Positions 7,889-15,939 are shown, counted from the first letter of the stretch. The stretch: 64,000 nt of DNA from Ruminococcus flavefaciens (GCF_900108555.1 NZ_FNWV01000005.1:1-64000); one strand, 5' to 3'. Numbers and translations are program-made. The notes: generated by a model not told the origin, from the letters alone.

Positions 7889-7911
7889 GGACGGCATTAC
7901 GCCGTCCTTTT
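7889..7911 (+). terminator. Terminator GGACGGC-ATTAC-GCCGTCC
   Basis: A 7-bp GC stem followed by TTTTATAATATTT. The stem and the downstream TTTTATAATATTT are shared with the terminators of both HhH copies. Confidence 0.8.
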
Positions 7912-7929
7912 ATAATATTTGTCCATGCG

Positions 7930-7953
7930 AAACAGGTCTAAAAACGCCTGTTT
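7930..7953 (+). repeat. Hairpin AAACAGG/CCTGTTT, family member 1
   Basis: AAACAGG and CCTGTTT flank a 10-base loop (TCTAAAAACG). The hairpin after HhH copy 2 (14571-14593) has the same layout with AATAGG/CCTATT, so a T-A pair replaces C-G at one place in the stem. Confidence 0.5.
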
Positions 7954-8107
7954 TCCATGAAGTTTATTTCTTTTCTTATTATATTCCCACCTGCATTAAA
8001 TATGTAAGCTCCATTTTATGCTCCACAGATCTCATACTGTTTCGGGTAATTTTCCATTGTTGTTCCGGACACATCATATTACTAATATGCCACACTTTTA
8101 AATTATA

Positions 8108-8137
8108 TAGCTCTCACAAATTAATTTGTGAGAGCTA
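8108..8137. terminator. Perfect 30-bp palindrome
   Basis: The left arm TAGCTCTCACAAATT is mirrored exactly by the right arm AATTTGTGAGAGCTA. As RNA it forms a strong hairpin on either strand; T-rich sequence follows on the plus strand. It may be a terminator of the minus-strand dockerin gene about 210 bp away or a protein-binding site. Confidence 0.45.
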
Positions 8138-8228
8138 ATATTTTCCTACACTTTTCCTACAGTTTTAAGATTTTTTCTGCAAAGGTAATAAGCATCAAAT
8201 CAGCTTTTGTCCTCGAAAAATAGGTACA

Positions 8229-8250
8229 AAACAGGATCCTACTCCTGTTT
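8229..8250 (-). terminator. Hairpin AAACAGG-ATCCTACT-CCTGTTT downstream of the dockerin metalloprotease gene
   Basis: A 7-bp stem with an 8-base loop, 100 bp after the stop of the minus-strand gene; on the minus strand it is followed by TTGTACCTATTTTTCG. It has the same stem as 7930-7953. Confidence 0.45.
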
Positions 8251-8348
8251 CATTCACTTTAGTTTCTTAGCTTAATGACATTAGCAGCAAGGCCTCTTTC
8301 CTTTATTTATTGACAAAAGGAATGATAGTTTACATGAGAATATATATT

Positions 8349-11105
8349 TCAGACAGTATATGTTCCGCCAACCGGAAAGCTTTTGTCTTTGCCAAGGAGA
8401 TAATTCTGCAACAGAACAAGGTCTGCGATACCGATCTCCTTGTCACCGTTCACATCAGCTGCTGCAAGCATATTTTTACTGCTGATGGTGTTTTTGTCAA
8501 TAATTGCCTTTTTCATGAGTACGAAATCAAACACATCTACTCTGCCGTCACTGTTGAGATCACCAACATAACCGGAAGTTGTCACATCCTGTATGTCTTC
8601 CTTTTCGGTGTAGTAATAATCAGCCTCGGGGACGTCCTTGTTATATACACGGAAATAGTCCATAGAGCCGTTCATACCTGCGCCAATGAGATAAACATCA
8701 TTCGTGCCGATAACATCAATCGGCTCAGCAGAAAATTCTGCGGTTTCGGTTTTCAACTCATTGCCGTTATCGATCTTAAGAGTCGCCTTTCCGTCCGAAA
8801 TAAGAACGCTGACAGTTATCCACTCTCCGAGTTTATATGCTTCATTGACCTTCACGCACTGATCTACGCCATAAAGTGCAACAGAGCCGTTTTCAGCTAC
8901 AAGTGTTATTCCCTTATCCTCTGAGCCGAAACGGAAAAGTTCGCTCCTACTTTTGCTCCGAAGAAGGACAGCTGTCTGATATTCTGCAGTGTGAAGTGCA
9001 GTATAGGAACTGTCTGCAAGCAGATACTGCTCATCCGAACCCTCAAAGGTAAGCACTCCCTTGCCGGAGGTCATAGCCTTGCTCCATACCGGACTACCAA
9101 TAGAAATACCGAATGTTGAGGTATACTCATCTGCTGCAATGTCAGTGCTGTCGGCAGCAAATTCCAGAGCCGCCATCTGGCCGTCAGTATAGGGGCGGTT
9201 CTGTGCATATTCATCGTAGCTCGTCCAGCCATACATGGAACCCTTTTGTATCGTTCTGCCGGAGTCATCATAGTAATCGCCGTCAGGCATTGCCTGCCCT
9301 GTTGCAGAGCCATTGCTCAGACAATATGCAACTCCCTTGACAGTCGCATTCCCGCTGACCGTGTACGTGTTAAAAACAAGACCACTTTCCAGAACTCTTG
9401 CATTGTCGGAGATGACTGCCGATCCCATTACACCGGCATTATCAGCTATTATAGCATTATCCTTAACAACTGCATTTTCTGCTACAACAGCGTGTCCTTT
9501 CACGACAGCATTGCCTGAGATCTTTGCATTTCCGCTGACTACAGCATAGCCGTCAATTATTGCATTGCCACTGACGGTTGAATATCCAAGCACCTTTGCA
9601 TCAGCACCAACGTAAACAGATGGCTCGACCTTAGCTGTTGAAGCAACGAATCCTCCTCCGTTCGGATGACGCGAACCGTGTACAGCTGCAGCATCGTTCT
9701 GAGTCTGCTTTATGCCTGCACCCGTGATAATTGCTCCCCATGGATATCGTGTCTTGCTGAGAAACGGTGCATGAGCTTCATCAAATTCACCTGTTCCATA
9801 CGCCCACGGAACACCTGTCTGCTGCCAGACTGAAATGTCAGGTGTAGCTGTGACGGTTAGATACGCCGCAGAGTCATTGCTGCCGAAATCCATATTCATA
9901 GTCTCTCCAGCTTTGAAAAGCTCAGAATAGCGTGTGGTACCGTCCTTCTGTTCAACTGCGATACAAGCCCGCCAGTCTGCGCCATTGGTCTTTGTCAGTC
10001 CTTCAAGAGTGACGGAAATACTGCTGCCCGTAACCTCGAGCGGTACGATGTTAACGCCGAACTGCTGAGGTGCACGTTCGGTCGGAACGGTATAATAGTC
10101 CTCCATGCCTATGGTATTTTCAAGGATAGTAAATATCTCTCCCCAGTTCCACTCGCCTCGTGCAAGAAGCTCGTTCTGACGTGACTGATAGTCCTTCTTG
10201 TGAGCAAGGTCAAGTGTTGCAAGTCTCTTTGTATAATGACCGAGGGTGTCTTTCATATCTGCACCTGATATACGCTCTATCTCTATGTATGGATATTCAT
10301 CACGCTTACCCTGCTGCATAAGGTCTCTGACGAAGCTGCTGCCATAGCCGGGAAGATCATCCGGGTTTTCGGTGATGTACTGCAAAAATGCCCATGAAGC
10401 GTAATTATCACGGCCAAGTATCGACGTGAAGCAAAGATTCTTCATATAGGTCTCAAAGTAATCGGTTATGCCGTTCACATTCCCCCACTGACTACTGTAG
10501 TAATCGGAATAGAGAAACTGCTCACGATACCAGTTGGCAATTGCCTCCCACCAAGAAGATACGTATTTATTTTCGTTCCAGCCGAGTTGATGAGCTGTTA
10601 CGACATGGCCGAACTCATGTGGGAGCACCCATGAAGGATTAGGAGAGTTCTGCATAGCACCCACGCAGCAGAACATGAAAGCATAACCCTGATTGTCATA
10701 TCCCATATAAGCCCAGTCATCCGGGAATGGCTTAAGGCCGGTACCGGATATGTAGAAATTGACCTTGTATCTGTTTCCGTCACGGAGAGCCAGATTTACC
10801 GACTGTGTAGGAGCTTCCATGGAAAGGTCGTTCATATAGACGTCCCAGCAGGCTTCAAGGTTTTTAGCATTTTCCTTGAGAAACTGTGTGGTTATCTTCG
10901 CTGAATCAGCTCCGTTTTTGCCCCAGATGAACTGGAAATGTTCTGATTCCCAGCGATTGACATCTTCGTTTGCACACCATATATCCCGCGTCATCAGAGC
11001 ATCAGCTGCTCCGGCAGTTTCAATGCAAGCTGATAATGGTACTGTGCTTAATGAAAGCGCCGCCGCCAATACGGTCGCTGCTGTTTTTCTTGCTGATCTG
11101 AACAT
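8349..11105 (-). CDS. Secreted Svx/AvrXca-like (DUF6055) putative metalloprotease with LamG-like domain and dockerin
   Basis: I choose ATG 11105, which follows GGAGGGATC and opens a normal signal peptide (MFRSARKTAATVLAAALSLS, cleavage near AGAA 31-34); a longer frame to 11228 has neither. The mature protein starts with a zinc-metallopeptidase-like domain: HEFGH at 163-167 followed by WWEAIANW about 20 residues later, as in the DUF6055 group that includes Svx/AvrXca proteins. Next come imperfect six-residue repeats (SGNAVVKGHAVV type, roughly 520-610), likely a left-handed beta-helix, then a concanavalin/LamG-like domain (about 660-840) and a C-terminal type I dockerin (GDLNSDGRVDVFDF, ADVNGDKEIGIADL). 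It is probably cellulosome-bound and acts on plant cell-wall glycoproteins or polysaccharide; the substrate is inference. The hybrid regulator at 11355 is divergent to it. Confidence 0.8.
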   Translation of the reverse strand: MFRSARKTAATVLAAALSLSTVPLSACIETAGAADALMTRDIWCANEDVNRWESEHFQFIWGKNGADSAKITTQFLKENAKNLEACWDVYMNDLSMEAPTQSVNLALRDGNRYKVNFYISGTGLKPFPDDWAYMGYDNQGYAFMFCCVGAMQNSPNPSWVLPHEFGHVVTAHQLGWNENKYVSSWWEAIANWYREQFLYSDYYSSQWGNVNGITDYFETYMKNLCFTSILGRDNYASWAFLQYITENPDDLPGYGSSFVRDLMQQGKRDEYPYIEIERISGADMKDTLGHYTKRLATLDLAHKKDYQSRQNELLARGEWNWGEIFTILENTIGMEDYYTVPTERAPQQFGVNIVPLEVTGSSISVTLEGLTKTNGADWRACIAVEQKDGTTRYSELFKAGETMNMDFGSNDSAAYLTVTATPDISVWQQTGVPWAYGTGEFDEAHAPFLSKTRYPWGAIITGAGIKQTQNDAAAVHGSRHPNGGGFVASTAKVEPSVYVGADAKVLGYSTVSGNAIIDGYAVVSGNAKISGNAVVKGHAVVAENAVVKDNAIIADNAGVMGSAVISDNARVLESGLVFNTYTVSGNATVKGVAYCLSNGSATGQAMPDGDYYDDSGRTIQKGSMYGWTSYDEYAQNRPYTDGQMAALEFAADSTDIAADEYTSTFGISIGSPVWSKAMTSGKGVLTFEGSDEQYLLADSSYTALHTAEYQTAVLLRSKSRSELFRFGSEDKGITLVAENGSVALYGVDQCVKVNEAYKLGEWITVSVLISDGKATLKIDNGNELKTETAEFSAEPIDVIGTNDVYLIGAGMNGSMDYFRVYNKDVPEADYYYTEKEDIQDVTTSGYVGDLNSDGRVDVFDFVLMKKAIIDKNTISSKNMLAAADVNGDKEIGIADLVLLQNYLLGKDKSFPVGGTYTV

Positions 11106-11303
11106 CAATGATCCCTCCGTTAGTATTACGGTATGCCTATTACCGTTTTTCCTCATGTCGGCAAGGGAGAAGGTGCCTGAAGATCCGATACTCCGCTCCC
11201 TGCACACTGCATATGCTTTTCCTGTCACTTATATGATAGCATGACATTTTTATCTTTTCAATAACATTTTAAACACTCCGACTGACATAATACAGAATCC
11301 TTG

Positions 11304-11333
11304 TTGACAGAAAGCAGCATCGTAATGTATAAT
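11304..11333 (+). promoter_or_regulatory. Promoter TTGACA-18-TATAAT of the hybrid regulator
   Basis: TTGACA (11304-11309) and TATAAT (11328-11333) lie 22 bp before the regulator's start codon, with AAAGGAGG between. The region also serves the divergent dockerin gene. Confidence 0.75.
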
Positions 11334-11354
11334 AAATGAAAAGGAGGCGGTATC

Positions 11355-13565
11355 ATGAAACGTATAGGTGTAGTAATACCTTCGATAACAGACGATCTGC
11401 AGACACAGCTTCTTGATGGCATTTTCAAAACTGCCTCTGCCGCGGATTGTGATGTAATAGTGCTGACAACTATGACAAACGGACTGGAATTTCACGTTCA
11501 GAGTGAGATAATGGATGGAGAAGAAAGCATTTACTGTCTTCTTGAACGAGCTGCACTGGACGGAGTGCTGATCGCTTCGCAGTATTTCGTCAAAGAGAGC
11601 GTCCGCCGCATGGTATTGGAAAAGATAAGGCGGACCGGAATTCCGTGCATTGACCTTGGCGGCAGTTCCCTTGGCTTTGAAACTGTCTCTGTACCGCAGG
11701 ATGATGCTGTATATGAGCTGACGTGTCACCTGATAGAAAAGCACGGGTGCAGAGAACTGATGTTTCTTGCCGGACATGAAGGCAATCCTGATTCAGAGCA
11801 GCGTATGTCCGGTTTCCTCCGCGCAGTAAATGAACACAACTGTACACATGAGATATTCTATGGAGACTTCTGGAAGATGCGTGCAAAGGAGCTTGGTAAT
11901 GAGTTAATACATCACAAAAGGAAGTGTCCTGATGCTGTTGTATGTGCAAATGACATAATGGCAGTAACACTATGTGATGTTCTGCAGAAAGGCGGCATCA
12001 ATGTCCCCGGCGATATCATTGTAACCGGCTTCGACGGGCATATCAGTGCGATATCAAATTTTCCTTCTGTTACTACGATAGGCGGTATTATGTCAGAAAC
12101 GGGCAGAGCCGGAACAGAAAAACTGCTAAGAATTAGCGGAGGGATGCCGGTTCCGGACTCTGGAAACGATTTACACATAATCTATGGTGCAAGCTGCGGA
12201 TGTGTAGAGAAAATGGCTGATTATCAGACAGCAGCACTACAGGTACGTGAGCAGATTCGGCGTGACACTGAGGTCAGCGATATGCTCGAAATGCGAATCA
12301 ATGCTGATGTTATAACAAGAGCTTCAGCCGTTGAGTCTCTCTCTGAGCTGACTGATATCGTTGACCAGACAGCACACATAATCAAAAGCTACCGCTCACT
12401 GCATCTTTGCATTCTTCCCGATTGGGACAGCGAACCTGAACAGCCGGATATATGCCGTACAAAGCCATATCCCGGACAAATGCTCTGTGCTGTTACAAAG
12501 GAGGCATGGAAGGACGGCAAAAGCGGCTCATTGTTTCCTACGTCACAAATAGTGCCAATGCTTGCAAAGCCTCATGAACCTGTTCTGTTGATACTTCTGC
12601 CGCTGCACGCCGCATCACAGGTTTTCGGATACTGCGGATTTGTCTATGAAAAAGCAGCAGACTTCAAGGCATCGGTCATGCTTTTCAACCTTCTGAGTTC
12701 CGTGGCAAACGGTCTGCGTATCCTGCGGCACAGACTATATGCGGAGTATCTGCAAAAAACGGTAGAAGAAGCTTCAATGTACGATAAGATGACTGATATG
12801 CTCAGCAAAAAAGGGCTGCTGCTTTATCTCGAGAACCAGGAGCAGACAAGCAGAAATAACGGCATAATGCTCGTTACTATCGCTATGCTTACGGCTTCAC
12901 CGAACAACATGAGCAGCAGTATAATGACCGATAACGTACTTCAGTCAGAGCTTTTGCTTGCAAATGCGATACGTCTGATATCAGGACGGAAGTATCAGAC
13001 TGCACGTCTCGACAAAAGAACTTTTGCAATAGTTTTTTCTCTTGAGGAAGAAACACCTGAATACTATGCAGAAGAACTGATGATACAGCTTGAAGTACTC
13101 ATACGCAAAATGCAGGAGGGTTCGGCGGCTGCATTTCTTCCTGAGCCGTACTATGTCTGCGGAGAGGTGTCATATCCGGCTGAGAAATGTCTCTCTGAGC
13201 TGTGGGAGTCGCTTAGCAGCAGTATGCCTGCGGAAAAGGGATTTACAGGTATCAGTCAGCTCAAAAAGCTCAGGCGTGAGATACACAAGGCGCCTGAGCT
13301 TGACTGGAGTCTCTCTGTACTCGCCAAACGGCTGAACATCAGCAAAAGCTATGTTCAGAAACTGTACAAGGAGCATTTCGGGGTCAGTTATATTGATGAC
13401 CTGCTTGAAGCACGTATAGGTATGGCAAAGAAGCTTCTGTTAACGACCGATCTGCGTGTCAGCGAGGTTGCCTCTTCCTGCGGATATCAGAACGCTACTC
13501 ACTTCATGCGTCAGTTCAGAGCGAAGACAGGAATGTCTCCATCTGAATACAGAGAAAGGCAATAA
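11355..13565 (+). CDS. Hybrid transcription regulator: LacI-type sensor, degenerate GGDEF-like middle, AraC HTH
   Basis: The 736-aa protein starts with KRIGVVIPSITDDLQTQLLDGI, the first strand of a LacI/PurR periplasmic-binding-type sensor domain (about 1-290; DAVVCANDIMAVTL and VTGFDGH are typical). There is no N-terminal LacI HTH. A middle part (about 290-610) includes YDKMTDMLSKKGL and a later region resembling a GGDEF domain without the GGDEF motif. The C-terminus (about 640-735) is a complete AraC HTH pair (LSVLAKRLNISKSYVQKLYKEHFG; VSEVASSCGYQNATHFMRQF). It is likely a sugar-responsive activator; divergence from the dockerin gene suggests that gene as target. Start ATG 11355 follows AAAGGAGGCGG. 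Confidence 0.85.
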   Translation: MKRIGVVIPSITDDLQTQLLDGIFKTASAADCDVIVLTTMTNGLEFHVQSEIMDGEESIYCLLERAALDGVLIASQYFVKESVRRMVLEKIRRTGIPCIDLGGSSLGFETVSVPQDDAVYELTCHLIEKHGCRELMFLAGHEGNPDSEQRMSGFLRAVNEHNCTHEIFYGDFWKMRAKELGNELIHHKRKCPDAVVCANDIMAVTLCDVLQKGGINVPGDIIVTGFDGHISAISNFPSVTTIGGIMSETGRAGTEKLLRISGGMPVPDSGNDLHIIYGASCGCVEKMADYQTAALQVREQIRRDTEVSDMLEMRINADVITRASAVESLSELTDIVDQTAHIIKSYRSLHLCILPDWDSEPEQPDICRTKPYPGQMLCAVTKEAWKDGKSGSLFPTSQIVPMLAKPHEPVLLILLPLHAASQVFGYCGFVYEKAADFKASVMLFNLLSSVANGLRILRHRLYAEYLQKTVEEASMYDKMTDMLSKKGLLLYLENQEQTSRNNGIMLVTIAMLTASPNNMSSSIMTDNVLQSELLLANAIRLISGRKYQTARLDKRTFAIVFSLEEETPEYYAEELMIQLEVLIRKMQEGSAAAFLPEPYYVCGEVSYPAEKCLSELWESLSSSMPAEKGFTGISQLKKLRREIHKAPELDWSLSVLAKRLNISKSYVQKLYKEHFGVSYIDDLLEARIGMAKKLLLTTDLRVSEVASSCGYQNATHFMRQFRAKTGMSPSEYRERQ

Positions 13566-13641
13566 TGGGATGTTGTGCCATTGATTGTTAGCGCCAAACA
13601 TCCCATGCTTATTAATATAAATTATAAAAAGCTCCGCAGTA

Positions 13642-13833
13642 ATGGCTAATGTCATTAAGCTAGTCGAATATCCATTCATTAAAGCCGCAAGGCTAGCAAA
13701 ATACGGAGTCTATGATATGCAGGGTATCACCATGCTACCGGAGGCTCTGTTATACAAGGAATTTGGTGTTAACGCTGAATTCATTATAGATCATGCCTGG
13801 GGACGTGAGTCCTGCACTAGCACAAAAAGCTGA
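13642..13833 (+). pseudogene. Y-family DNA polymerase (ImpB/MucB-like), internal fragment
   Basis: The 63-codon frame reads AARLAKYGVYDMQGIT, then LLYKEFGVNAEFIIDHAWGRESCT, which matches the palm/thumb-to-finger region of Firmicute Y-family polymerases (UmuC/ImpB group). Both the catalytic N-terminus and the little-finger domain are missing; the frame ends in unrelated sequence. It is a remnant of an SOS mutagenesis gene, perhaps from the same mobile element as the SRAP fragment at 2.0 kb. Confidence 0.55.
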
Positions 13834-14140
13834 TAACGTCGAGCTTTACAAACAACTCATTGATTTAAGTTCACAGGCCTTGGATATGCAGACTGAAATA
13901 GCAAAACTACGCGAAGAGAATTCAGAACTACAAAAATCCAAAGAAACGGAGCAAAGGTTTGTTAGGCATGAACAGCCGTATTTAACACTTGAAGGTGATA
14001 ATCAAAAGATTTGTTATTGCGCTGTATGTTGGGGAAAAGACGAGAAAATGATTCAGATGGACAGAATTAACTGGGATAAAGGTCAAATAAAGCTATATTG
14101 CAGCGTTTGCGAGAATCACTGCATTGAATGCGAGCAGTAG
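13793..14140 (+). CDS. Small coiled-coil zinc-ribbon protein, 5' end replaced
   Basis: The body of this frame (LAQKADNVELYKQLIDLS, a coiled coil EIAKLREENSELQKSK, then RHEQPYLTLEGD and CxxC pairs YCAVCW and YCSVCENHC) fits a family of small phage and plasmid zinc-ribbon proteins of unknown role. Its natural start seems lost: the only ATG upstream (13793) lies in the polymerase fragment read in another frame, and I see no ribosome site there. The join is near 13816-13822. It may be silent or a chance fusion. Confidence 0.5.
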   Translation: MPGDVSPALAQKADNVELYKQLIDLSSQALDMQTEIAKLREENSELQKSKETEQRFVRHEQPYLTLEGDNQKICYCAVCWGKDEKMIQMDRINWDKGQIKLYCSVCENHCIECEQ

Positions 14141-14229
14141 GTGATGACTGCCTTTCATTAATACTACGGAGTATACAAAATCAATTATATAACGATGAGA
14201 ACCGCCCATGCGCGATTCTGTTTTATGTA

Positions 14230-14258
14230 TTTACATTGCATGTGGGATATGGTATAAT
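14230..14258 (+). promoter_or_regulatory. Promoter TTTACA-17-TATAAT of HhH copy 2
   Basis: TTTACA (14230-14235) and TATAAT (14253-14258) with a 17-base spacer; almost identical to 5078-5106. Confidence 0.75.
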
Positions 14259-14278
14259 AAACGAAAAAGGAGCTATAT

Positions 14279-14506
14279 ATGGGACAGAAAGAGATCATCG
14301 ACAGGGATACTTACCGAAAAATCAAGAAAATGAACCGAGAGGAACTTACCAAGTTCATTATCCAGTACGGAGATGAACTGCTCGGAGAACAGGGCAAAAC
14401 AATTGATCTTCCTGCTCTTGAGGCAGAACTCAGTAAAATCAAAGGTATTGGTGGTAAGCGCCTTGAGGAGATAATGGTTGTTATCGAGAAATTTTTTCAA
14501 GAATAA
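14279..14506 (+). CDS. Small helix-hairpin-helix protein, intact copy 2
   Basis: This 75-aa soluble protein has a basic N-terminus (IIDRDTYRKIKKMNREEL), a middle helix, and a C-terminal helix-hairpin-helix motif (IKGIGGKRLEEIMVVI, about 53-68), a fold that usually binds the DNA backbone without sequence preference. I do not recognise a named family. It has its own promoter, AAAGGAG ribosome site and terminator, so it is a one-gene unit. A broken copy of the whole unit stands at 5.1 kb. Roles such as a nucleoid or repair accessory factor are inference only. Confidence 0.75.
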   Translation: MGQKEIIDRDTYRKIKKMNREELTKFIIQYGDELLGEQGKTIDLPALEAELSKIKGIGGKRLEEIMVVIEKFFQE

Positions 14507-14520
14507 ATAAAATACTTATG

Positions 14521-14543
14521 GGACGGCTTTACGCCGTCCTTTT
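14521..14543 (+). terminator. Terminator of HhH copy 2
   Basis: GGACGGC-TTTAC-GCCGTCC followed by TTTT, the same as at 5382 and 7889. Confidence 0.85.
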
Positions 14544-14570
14544 ATAATATTTTGATAATTGTTCGTGTGG

Positions 14571-14593
14571 AATAGGTTTGAAAAATGCCTATT
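14571..14593 (+). repeat. Hairpin AATAGG/CCTATT, family member 2
   Basis: AATAGG and CCTATT flank an 11-base loop (TTTGAAAAATG). Layout and flanks (GT-CRTG before, CRTGAA after) match the hairpin at 7930-7953. Confidence 0.5.
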
Positions 14594-14641
14594 CTACGTG
14601 AAAATAATTTCAAATCCGATAAATAATTTTCAGTTCAAAGT

Positions 14642-14691
14642 AAAAAAGAAGAATGGCTGAATCCCGCTATTTTACGCGATACAGCCATTCT
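14642..14691 (-). terminator. Terminator of the two tRNA genes
   Basis: On the minus strand AGAATGGCTG pairs with CAGCCATTCT and is followed by TCTTTTTTA, about 20 bp downstream of the tRNA-Ser 3' end. Confidence 0.8.
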
Positions 14692-14710
14692 CCTGACTCA
14701 TTATTTTGAG

Positions 14711-14799
14711 CGGACAGAGAGGGATTCGAACCCTCGATACGCTATTAACGTATACACGAGTTCCAGTCGTGCGCCTTAGACCAGCTCAGCCATCTGTCC
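14711..14799 (-). tRNA. tRNA-Ser(GGA)
   Basis: On the minus strand the gene folds as a class II tRNA of 89 nt: acceptor stem GGACAGA/TCTGTCC, anticodon loop CTGGAAC (anticodon GGA), a long variable arm (TATACGTTAATAGCGTA) and the T-loop GGGTTCGAATCCC. Discriminator base is G, as in tRNA-Ser. CCA is not encoded. Confidence 0.92.
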
Positions 14800-14805
14800 A
14801 TACTT

Positions 14806-14890
14806 TGGTGCGAGTAATGGGACTTGAACCCATACGTCTCTCGACACACGCCCCTCAAACGTGCCTGTCTGCCTATTCCAGCACACTCGC
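14806..14890 (-). tRNA. tRNA-Leu(GAG)
   Basis: On the minus strand a class II tRNA with acceptor GCGAGTG/TACTCGC (one G-T pair), anticodon loop TTGAGGG (anticodon GAG), a variable arm (TGTCGAGAGACGT) and T-loop GGGTTCAAGTCCC. Discriminator A is followed by an encoded CCA. It lies directly upstream of tRNA-Ser and is probably co-transcribed with it. Confidence 0.92.
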
Positions 14891-15045
14891 AAAGTACTTT
14901 AATATTATACTACAAAACAAGTACAATGTCAATAGCAACTTATATATATTTATATTATTACTATTAGTGGAATTTAATATAACAATCACTGCATGAACGA
15001 CTGATACACACAAATGCAAATATAAAAACACAAAAAATCTCAATT

Positions 15046-15101
15046 TTCGACAATTTACGCTAAAACACCCTATTGAAATTCCTCTTCAATGGGTGTAGAA
15101 T
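15046..15101 (+). promoter_or_regulatory. spo0A promoter region with 0A box
   Basis: TTCGACA at 15046-15052 (within AATTTTCGACAATTT) is an exact match to the Spo0A binding heptamer. Downstream, TTGAAA (15073-15078) and TAGAAT (15096-15101) with 17 bases between form a plausible promoter about 35 bp before spo0A. An inverted repeat (ACACCC..ATTGAA / TTCAATGGGTGT, 15065-15096) overlaps it. Spo0A autoregulation is known in other species; here it is inference. Confidence 0.5.
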
Positions 15102-15135
15102 AGTAAACATAGTAACAAAGAAAAGGAGTCCTAAC

Positions 15136-15888
15136 ATGGAAAATGAACGAATCAAAGTATTGATCGGTGACGATTCAGCAACAAACGGAGTAAGAGTAGC
15201 AGCAAAGCTTAGGGATAACGGCATTACAGCCTATACCCGAAGGAAACATAGCAAAGCGATACTTGATTCTATTCTCAATGACAAGCCTGATGTAGTACTG
15301 GTAGACTTGACCTTACCTGACGCAGATGCGCTTATGGTAATGAAGCAAGTCAAGGAAACATTTGTCTCTCCACCAGCATTCATAGTTGTATCTGATGTAC
15401 AAAACAAATTTATTGAACGTCAGGTAATGGAAAACGGAGCATCATATTTCTTATCTAAGCCGTATGATCTTGAGTCTCTCAGCTACATCGTCAAATCTGT
15501 ATGCAGAAAGCCAATACCTTTAAACTGTACTGATACTGAGATAATGGTGACAGACGTTATTCAGAAGCTTGGTATACCGGCGCATATAAAGGGATATCAT
15601 TATCTGCGTACTGCAATACTTAGTGCAATTGAGAACAGCCAGCTCATGGAGTGTGTAACAAAGCAGCTTTATCCATGCGTTGCCAAGAAATATGCCACAA
15701 CTTCATCTCGTGTTGAAAGAGCCATACGTCATGCAATAGAAATTGCATGGGATCGCGGAAACGCCGAAATAATAAACAATTTCTTCGGTTATACCATAGA
15801 CAGTTACCGCGGCCGTCCGACAAACTCAGAATTCATAGCTCTTGTCACTGACAAAATAAGGCTCAGACTGAAAAACACATCTGTATGA
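15136..15888 (+). CDS. spo0A: Sporulation master regulator Spo0A
   Basis: The 250-aa protein, taken from ATG 15136 behind AAAAGGAG (a longer frame to 15073 lacks a site), has an N-terminal receiver domain (acidic pocket IGDDS, phosphoacceptor Asp in VVLVDLTLPDA, Lys in LSKPYD) and a C-terminal Spo0A-type DNA-binding domain (about 130-250). KGYHYLRTAI and SSRVERAIRHAIEIAW are the family's signature, the latter being the recognition helix that contacts the 0A box. When phosphorylated it switches on sporulation and stationary-phase genes. A terminator follows. Confidence 0.93.
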   Translation: MENERIKVLIGDDSATNGVRVAAKLRDNGITAYTRRKHSKAILDSILNDKPDVVLVDLTLPDADALMVMKQVKETFVSPPAFIVVSDVQNKFIERQVMENGASYFLSKPYDLESLSYIVKSVCRKPIPLNCTDTEIMVTDVIQKLGIPAHIKGYHYLRTAILSAIENSQLMECVTKQLYPCVAKKYATTSSRVERAIRHAIEIAWDRGNAEIINNFFGYTIDSYRGRPTNSEFIALVTDKIRLRLKNTSV

Positions 15889-15908
15889 TCCAATTACTTA
15901 TACACATC

Positions 15909-15936
15909 AAAAGCCCGTATCACTACGGGCTTTTAT
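15909..15936. terminator. Bidirectional terminator between spo0A and the ABC permease gene
   Basis: AAAAGCCCGTATCACTACGGGCTTTT has a strong stem with A-run and T-run on both sides, so it can end transcription from both directions. Confidence 0.88.
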
Positions 15937-15939
15937 TTA

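Larger units (their letters stand above)
7954..8348. other. Gap between AraC remnant and the second dockerin gene
   Basis: No gene is supported here. The stretch holds the perfect palindrome at 8108-8137 and a hairpin AAACAGG/CCTGTTT at 8229-8250; it lies downstream of the minus-strand dockerin gene, so one of these may end that transcript. Confidence 0.45.

Noticed and set aside
11106..11228. A longer start at 11228 for the dockerin metalloprotease.
   Set aside because: It lacks a ribosome site and would bury the signal peptide; ATG 11105 with GGAGGG fits better.
12700..13200. An active diguanylate cyclase inside the hybrid regulator.
   Set aside because: The GGDEF motif and metal-binding residues are not visible; only weak similarity of layout remains.
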